Below, piece after piece: positions 58,789 to 64,000 of a DNA stretch of 64,000 bases (its first letter is position 1; every line of letters begins with the position of its first letter). A model generated the notes under the pieces. It ran no database searches. It was not told where the DNA came from and saw only the letters and a program-made list of their open reading frames with translations. The stretch is taken from contig JAHLKF010000001.1 of NCBI GenBank assembly GCA_025558075.1, positions 310,001 to 374,000 on the forward strand, read 5' to 3'. This DNA comes from Gaertneriomyces semiglobifer (lineage: Eukaryota; Chytridiomycota; Chytridiomycetes; Spizellomycetales; Spizellomycetaceae). Made by a program: the position numbers and the translations under genes.

Positions 58789-60798
58789 ATGTCGGCGAAA
58801 CAGCATATACATAAGATATTCGCCAGGAAGCACGGCCTGACCCTGAAAACTGATGCTCTCCGCTATCTCCTGGACATAACAGCGGATCTACCCGCAGAAG
58901 AGCTTCCAGAAACGTTGGATTTTGTAGCGCAAACGTATATACAACAAATAGGTATTGCCAAAACTTATCTGTCATCGAGTTGCCAGAGTTCGCACGACTG
59001 ACATCAGCCGTTCATTTTCAGGGCAGACGGTGGTAGATCGCACAAACTTGGAAGAGGTCGTGGGAAGTATATTCAAGAAAGCTGCTGTAAATCAAGCACT
59101 ACAAGATGGGATACAACAGTACGAAGAAACGGGCGTCGTGGGGGGTATGGCAGGTCAAGTCACGGTGGATGATATATCGGCGTATTTACAAGTGATCGAT
59201 GCTTTCGACGTGGCGAGATATAGATGGCGAACAGAAGCAAAGACGTTTGACAGGTGCATACCGCGAATTGCCACTCGTCTTTGCGTACAAAGATGAAGGC
59301 TCATACCTTCGCCTCGTAGTTATCAAGGCAGCAATCACCTGCTAGCAGCAGCAAATCAGAAGGTCCTCGCGTACAAGGACCGCTACGATCTCATTAAGCA
59401 GAGAATCTTGCGAAATGATGCTTTCCGCGCCTCCACCTTTTCAAAGGCGACGGATTATTTTCACATCACCCCAATAAAGAACCTTCAGGGTCAGAAACCC
59501 GGTCCCTTCCTCCTATTTGGGATGCTGACTCAAGTAGAGGAAGGGAAATGCCATCTGGAAGATCCCGACTCATTGATAGAGTTGGAACTCACTGGCAAAA
59601 TCGATAGAGGAATAGGATTATTCACCATGAACTCGTTCGTGTTAGTAGAGGGTTTGTACACGGAAGACAGAACGTTCCGCGTGAAGACATTCGGCATGCC
59701 ATTACCGGAAACTCGCGAAAAGTCTTTGTCAGCGTTTGGCAATAATGTGAACTTCTTCGGGGGATCGCAGGCGGTGGACGATGTGGTCGTTTTGTCAAAC
59801 ATTGAGACCAGCATGAATCACGTAATGATGGTTATCGTATCTGACGTATGGCTAGATCAACCCCGGGTGAGCATGTACAATTAGGAGAACTCGTATCGCG
59901 CGCTCGCTAACACAAACTGAAGGTAGTAACGAAGCTTCGTCGGATGTTCGAAGGCTTCTCTGCCGAGGACGCTGTGCGTCCGTTGGCGTTCATCTTCATG
60001 GGAAACTTTATGTCTACGCCATACATTTTCGATGCTGCCAGTGCACAGACTTTCAAAGAATGCTTCAATACCCTGGCAGATCTTTTAGCAGACTTCCGTG
60101 AAATAGCCCAACAAAGTCACTTCATCTTTGTCCCTGGGCCGCATGATCCATGGGGATCCAACACTTTTCCGCGACCTGGGATACCAGACTTTTTCACCCA
60201 ACGGTTACGATCGAAGGTTCCCAAGGCCAAATTTGCTAGCAACCCTTGCAGGTATATGCATCGCTTTGTACTTATGCTGGTGCGAAACTAAGGCGCAACA
60301 ACTGTCACCAGGATAAAATATTGCACACAGGAGATTGTCATATTTCGGGAAGACCTTGCCAATCGAATGCGAAGAAACTGCATTGTAGCACCGAGCAATG
60401 ACCTCCAGGATCCGCTTGAGAAACATGTATGGCGTTGCATGTCGCACTGCGTTGTGTCCGTCCGTTGCTCACAACATACACCCTCTGTAGCTCGTTTCCA
60501 CCATAATTGATCAAGCGCATTTGTGCCCGCTACCAATAAACGTTTGCCCGACATATTGGTCATTTGACCACGCGCTACGACTGTATCCACCACCTCACCT
60601 GGTATGTGGACATATGAGTAACTGAATCCGCGGCTTCATCGACTCATACATATTCCGTAGCTGGTACTGGCAGATCGCTATGACACATACACGGTCGATT
60701 ATAATGGATGTAAAGGCGTCAATCCGGGTTCATTTCCCAACTCCGAATTCACGTTCATGATATACTACCCGTCGTCAAAGACGTGTCAAATAAGGTAG
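58789..60798 (+). CDS. DPB2: DNA polymerase epsilon B subunit
   Basis: Seven exons: 58789-58951, 59022-59253, 59320-59866, 59923-60251, 60312-60426, 60491-60601, 60661-60798 (544 aa). Dpb2/POLE2 is the essential second subunit of the leading-strand polymerase and also touches GINS. The N-terminal helical domain starts [20 protein letters not shown]. An OB-like part follows ([20 protein letters not shown]). The inactive phosphoesterase fold contains [61 protein letters not shown] and [20 protein letters not shown]. All junctions preserve frame. Confidence 0.94.
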
Positions 60799-62007
60799 GC
60801 CCAACACCAGCGCGGTTATGTGAGCCCTTGCTAACGCCGTTCTTGCATAGCAAAATTATGTAAATACATGGAACAAACCAGCTGTAAATAAAGATTCAGG
60901 TACATAATCCAAGTTCATGGACACAATACACCGGCTCTAGTAGGGGCCTTTTTGGAGCTAGCTGAATGATGCTGTTGAGCTAGTTCGGTCGCTGTAACGC
61001 TGCTCGCAAGTAGCGGCAGTTTGGCTGTCTATACGTGACTTGGCATCCGGGAATGATGGAGATTTTAACACATACACCAAGTGCCAACTTTTCTCGCTGA
61101 TGATGCATCATCCAGAACAATCAGGTGAATGGTAACCATGAGTAGCGATACACTGGTGGAATGTGAACATCTTTGTGAAGAATCGAATGACTGGTGGCGC
61201 CTCATGTAGTCAGCTTCCTATGGATGCGAGCAGCAAGCAATGTTCCTTGCTGACCCAGCGCAACCATAGACCGCCGACGGGTCTGCATTGTACCCATGCC
61301 CTTCCTAACCTCCTCCCAACGAGCTTGCAGATCATCACATCGTCATTGCTCGCAAAATTTGCTAGAGCGTCAAGCGATTCCCTGCAGTATTCCAGAGCTT
61401 GGTGGTAATGCACGCAGCGCTGTGTGTTCAAAAGCCTATTTCAAGTTCAGTGGTATTCGGGTTCCGGCGGGTTGTGCTGGTTTCTGTTCCTCTAGGGTAG
61501 CGTCTCATTCCCCAATGTGCAGTTATACGTATATGGCAGGAAGTGTGGTAAGATGCACTGAGGTCCTGCATTCGAGGCAGGGATGGACGTGGCTTAGGTC
61601 GACTTTCGGCAGGGTCAACAGTTTACGGTCGGTGATAATTGGCAGCGACCAGACATGACCACATACGGATCCGTCCCGGTGGAAAAAGCCCCCTTGTAAA
61701 GACCAACATCGCACTCTAGTCCTTGACCTGCGCTTGGAAGAAACTTTTGTCAAAACGGCGTCCGTCGTCGACACCAAAAGCAAGGCCATGTCGCGCTCTG
61801 GTTAGGGTTGAGGTCTATTAACATGGCTGTGCCGCAGGGGTATAGCGGATTTTTTGTTACGAGCGCCGACGTGCGTCGAGGATTTGGCAAAGGTCGACAA
61901 CGGTCTCTGCTTTTTGGAGGAGAATCGAACGGGCAAGCGTTGAGATTGCCAGTTTCCTTTGCCACTTACATCTTTTGTATTTGGATCTGGAACCATAATT
62001 TGGAAAA
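60799..62007. other. 1.2-kb stretch without a recognised gene
   Basis: The only notable frames are on the minus strand: 61523-61789 starts with an ATG (88 codons, ending LTTLPAIYV), and 61210-61431 has no ATG (ALEYCRESLDALANF). They might be exons of one small gene, but I cannot link them convincingly. The right end contains the eL37 promoter, and its start codon has a good AAAAATGACC context. Confidence 0.35.
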
Positions 62008-62631
62008 ATGACCAAGGGTACGCTGGAAAGCTTGAATGCTTTCATTTTTGCGAGGGTCTTTGCGCAATTCACTAACTCGCTTTGTTGTTCTACCGAATAG
62101 GTGTAAGTAGCTCAATGAACATGGAGATGACGTTTGCCAATGTTGCTGATGCGTACGCAGACGGAGTACTGACGAATGGCCGGATTGTTCTTTTTCTTTT
62201 GGCTCCTGGATTAGACCACTTCGTTCGGTAAGAGGCACACCAAGTCCCACACCCTTTGCCGCAGGTGTGGACGCCGCTCCTTCCACATTCAGAAGAAGAC
62301 CTGCGCTCAATGTGCTTACCCTGCTGCCAAGACTCGTCACTGTGAGTGTTAAAGACCGTTGCCTGGTGTTGCCTTTGATTCCGTGAGAGCCGCCATGTGT
62401 TTAACTGGATTATGCTGTATATAGTCGAGTGGAGCGAGAAGGGCAAGCGTAGAAAGACTACCGGTACCGGTCGCATGCGGTACATGAAGGATCTCTCCCG
62501 CCGTTTCAAGAACGGTTTCCGCGAAGGTGTGTGCACAGTTTGTTAGTTTCTTGTCGATATCTGGCCGTGACACCGCATCCTTTTTAGGCACTGTTGCCAA
62601 GCCAAAGGTTAAGGCCACCGCCACCGCCTAG
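62008..62631 (+). CDS. RPL37: Cytosolic ribosomal protein eL37, apparently with a 2-nt exon
   Basis: Five exons: 62008-62017, 62101-62102, 62215-62341, 62425-62526, 62588-62631 (94 aa). eL37 is a small zinc-finger protein at the rRNA core of the 60S subunit. The product begins [20 protein letters not shown], carries the C4 finger (CRRC, later CAQC) and ends with [20 protein letters not shown] and KVKATATA. Exon 1 ends ATGACCAAG-G and exon 3 begins ACCACTTCG, so two bases are needed to write Lys-Gly-Thr-Thr. The only way I find with canonical sites is a GT exon at 62101-62102, preceded by CTAAC and TAG and followed by GTAAGT. All other junctions are ordinary. Confidence 0.9.
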
Positions 62632-63081
62632 ATTGCTCATTAATGCGACAGTACTCCGAATCGTTGTCGTCGTGTATGTGAACAAAATAAACTTATGTGT
62701 GATGATGCCGGAGTACGGTGGGGATATGGGATGCCTTTTTTTGCCCACTGCAACGTGGTGCTCTAGACGTTACCATGATGGGATGTTGAACAGAATCGTT
62801 TGGATGGGATTTGCTTCGAAGTACGTGTCTGAAACGCAGGGTGGACGAGGACGAATATGTGTGGTGGAAGGATATGCGATCAATTGATTGTGGATGAATC
62901 TAGCGTGGAATGTTCACAGAATTGGATCTACAATACGGGGTCCAACTGTGTGCGATGCCATAACAATGTGGCTCGGGATGAGCGACGGACAATCCCCGCA
63001 GCTCAAATTGACGACCGACGCCACTTAAACAGGTGGAACCCGTTGAGTTCCAGTTCAGTGGCTCCAACAAGGCCTAGGGTA
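62632..63081. other. Convergent intergenic stretch
   Basis: About 450 bases between the stop codons of eL37 (+) and TRAPPC2 (-). A weak plus frame at 62594-62887 begins in the last eL37 exon in another register; it is rejected as a gene. Confidence 0.5.
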
Positions 63082-63700
63082 CTACAGCCATTTCCGAGCC
63101 AAAGCCTTTAATCTTGCGTCAAATTGCGGCGACGTAATCTTTGAATTTGGTTCCATGAATGGATTCAGCAGCACCTACAATCATGCGGCCATGTAAGGGC
63201 TGGAGGCAGTGTGCAGTTACGCTTCGGTCTTCAGTACCTTTATGTATAGCTCATGCACGTCCTGGAGGAAATTCCGTATTCCGTCGGTATTTTGTGTGTC
63301 GTGAAGCAGCATGAACCGTACTCCTGAAGCTCTTTGATTAACGCCAAACGCAAGCGCCTGTGCCTCTCCTGCTAACCGTACCTGACGCAGTCACGAAAGC
63401 CGATATAAACCACTCGTTAAACTTGTCTACGACTTTCAGGTACCTACAAAGACACCACCAAATTAGCCACCATTGTTTGCACTTGATAACCATGAAACGA
63501 ACCAGACAGTACATAGAATTGGTGGACCATACTAAATCGTCTACCACATCCAGAGCGGCATGCACAATGAACTGATTTAAGTGCTTATGTTCATCTTTTT
63601 TCCCTGAGCCATCTCCAATTCGAGTTTGAGGCCCCCATTCCGCCTCATACAACGGATTGTCAGTAGTGCCTACTATAACAAAGTATGTATTGCTCGCCAT
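63082..63700 (-). CDS. TRS20: TRAPP subunit 2 (sedlin/Trs20)
   Basis: Four exons: 63700-63513, 63443-63382, 63323-63238, 63174-63082 (142 aa). TRAPPC2 is a longin-fold core subunit of the TRAPP complexes that activate Rab1/Ypt1 in ER-Golgi traffic. The sequence starts [19 protein letters not shown] and continues [57 protein letters not shown] and [20 protein letters not shown]. Its length equals yeast and human orthologues within a few residues. Reading past the first donor gives a Trp/Cys-rich artefact. Confidence 0.94.
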
Positions 63701-63898
63701 GGCTAGCAAGGTCTGTGCTTAACAGATTGTGTTGACCTTGAACAAAAGTATCTTCGCACCGCGTTTACGCTGCCAATTACTTTCAGTAATCAATAAGAGA
63801 CAACCGCGCGTGGGCACAATTGCCCTTTGCAGTAGCAATATTCGGGAGAGCCATCGCGACGTACTGAACGGTGAGAAACGAACGGCCAGGCAGCAGCC

Positions 63899-64000
63899 AT
63901 GTTGGGACTCTTCAAGCGCGGTACCAACCGGGTTTGCAAAGCCTGCCGCAAGAGAATCTCAAGTTCACGCTTGGTGCCTGCTTCCGGAACGTTTTATCAT
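63899..64000 (+). CDS. LIM-domain protein, N-terminal fragment cut by window edge
   Basis: Thirty-four codons from an ATG at 63899 to the right edge. CKACRKRIS, then PASGTFYH, matches the first half of a LIM zinc finger (C-x2-C, then G-x-x-Y-H), with the first Cys pair about 14 residues from the start. The rest lies outside, so neither the partner domains nor the exact family can be told. The frame could also end at a donor beyond the edge. Confidence 0.5.
   Translation, partial: MLGLFKRGTNRVCKACRKRISSSRLVPASGTFYH

Noticed and set aside
61857..61990. Possible tRNA from a B-box-like GTTCGATTC on the minus strand
   Set aside because: The flanking bases do not form a T-stem or an acceptor stem.

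Overview
This 64 kb window looks like nuclear DNA of a zoosporic (chytrid-type) fungus. Genes are dense and sit on both strands. Most are split by short GT-AG introns: I place 84, nearly all 45-110 nt, often with a CTAAC/CTGAC-like branch site. Fungal markers include an ENA-type P-type ATPase, ATG12, Seh1 and a fungal-type CCT5. They sit beside genes usually missing from yeasts: the axonemal protein CCDC113/CFAP263, the replication factor DONSON, a fused lysine-ketoglutarate reductase/saccharopine dehydrogenase, and RIC8. A flagellar gene in a fungal context points to a lineage that still makes swimming spores.

Layout. 1-9 kb: mitochondrial uL11, RIC8 (with a one-base frameshift), a bromodomain-ankyrin protein, orotate phosphoribosyltransferase and a secreted/anchored orphan. 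9-18 kb: TAF1, a decayed gene, a DUF1640/FMP32 protein, a MIM2-like protein and Seh1. 18-28 kb: an HxxxD acyltransferase, a gene-poor island holding a broken integrase-like relic and short tandem repeats, then CCDC113 and the bifunctional AASS, followed by about 1.9 kb with no gene I can recognise. 28-38 kb: a small four-helix membrane protein, the ENA ATPase, ribosomal eL34, an MFS carrier and CCT5. 38-51 kb: a long PPR protein, UTP6, TFIIA-gamma, ATG12, RINT1/TIP20, DONSON and NMN adenylyltransferase. 51-64 kb: LSG1, a bacterial-like ArgRS, TSR2, RuvB-like 1, the Pol epsilon B subunit, ribosomal eL37 (apparently with a 2-nt microexon), TRAPPC2/sedlin and the first residues of a LIM protein.

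Most genes are housekeeping and do not form a pathway cluster. Loose themes are ribosome production (uL11m, eL34, eL37, UTP6, LSG1, TSR2), transcription/chromatin (TAF1, TFIIA-gamma, RuvB-like 1, bromodomain protein), Golgi-ER tethering (RINT1, TRAPPC2), and replication initiation (DONSON and the Pol epsilon B subunit, about 8.7 kb apart). Several pairs are divergent with only 105-345 bp between start codons. Exon junctions were placed by eye from splice signals, reading frame and family conservation; each model given as intact sums to a whole number of codons. No tRNA, rRNA, CRISPR array or virus-derived gene was found.
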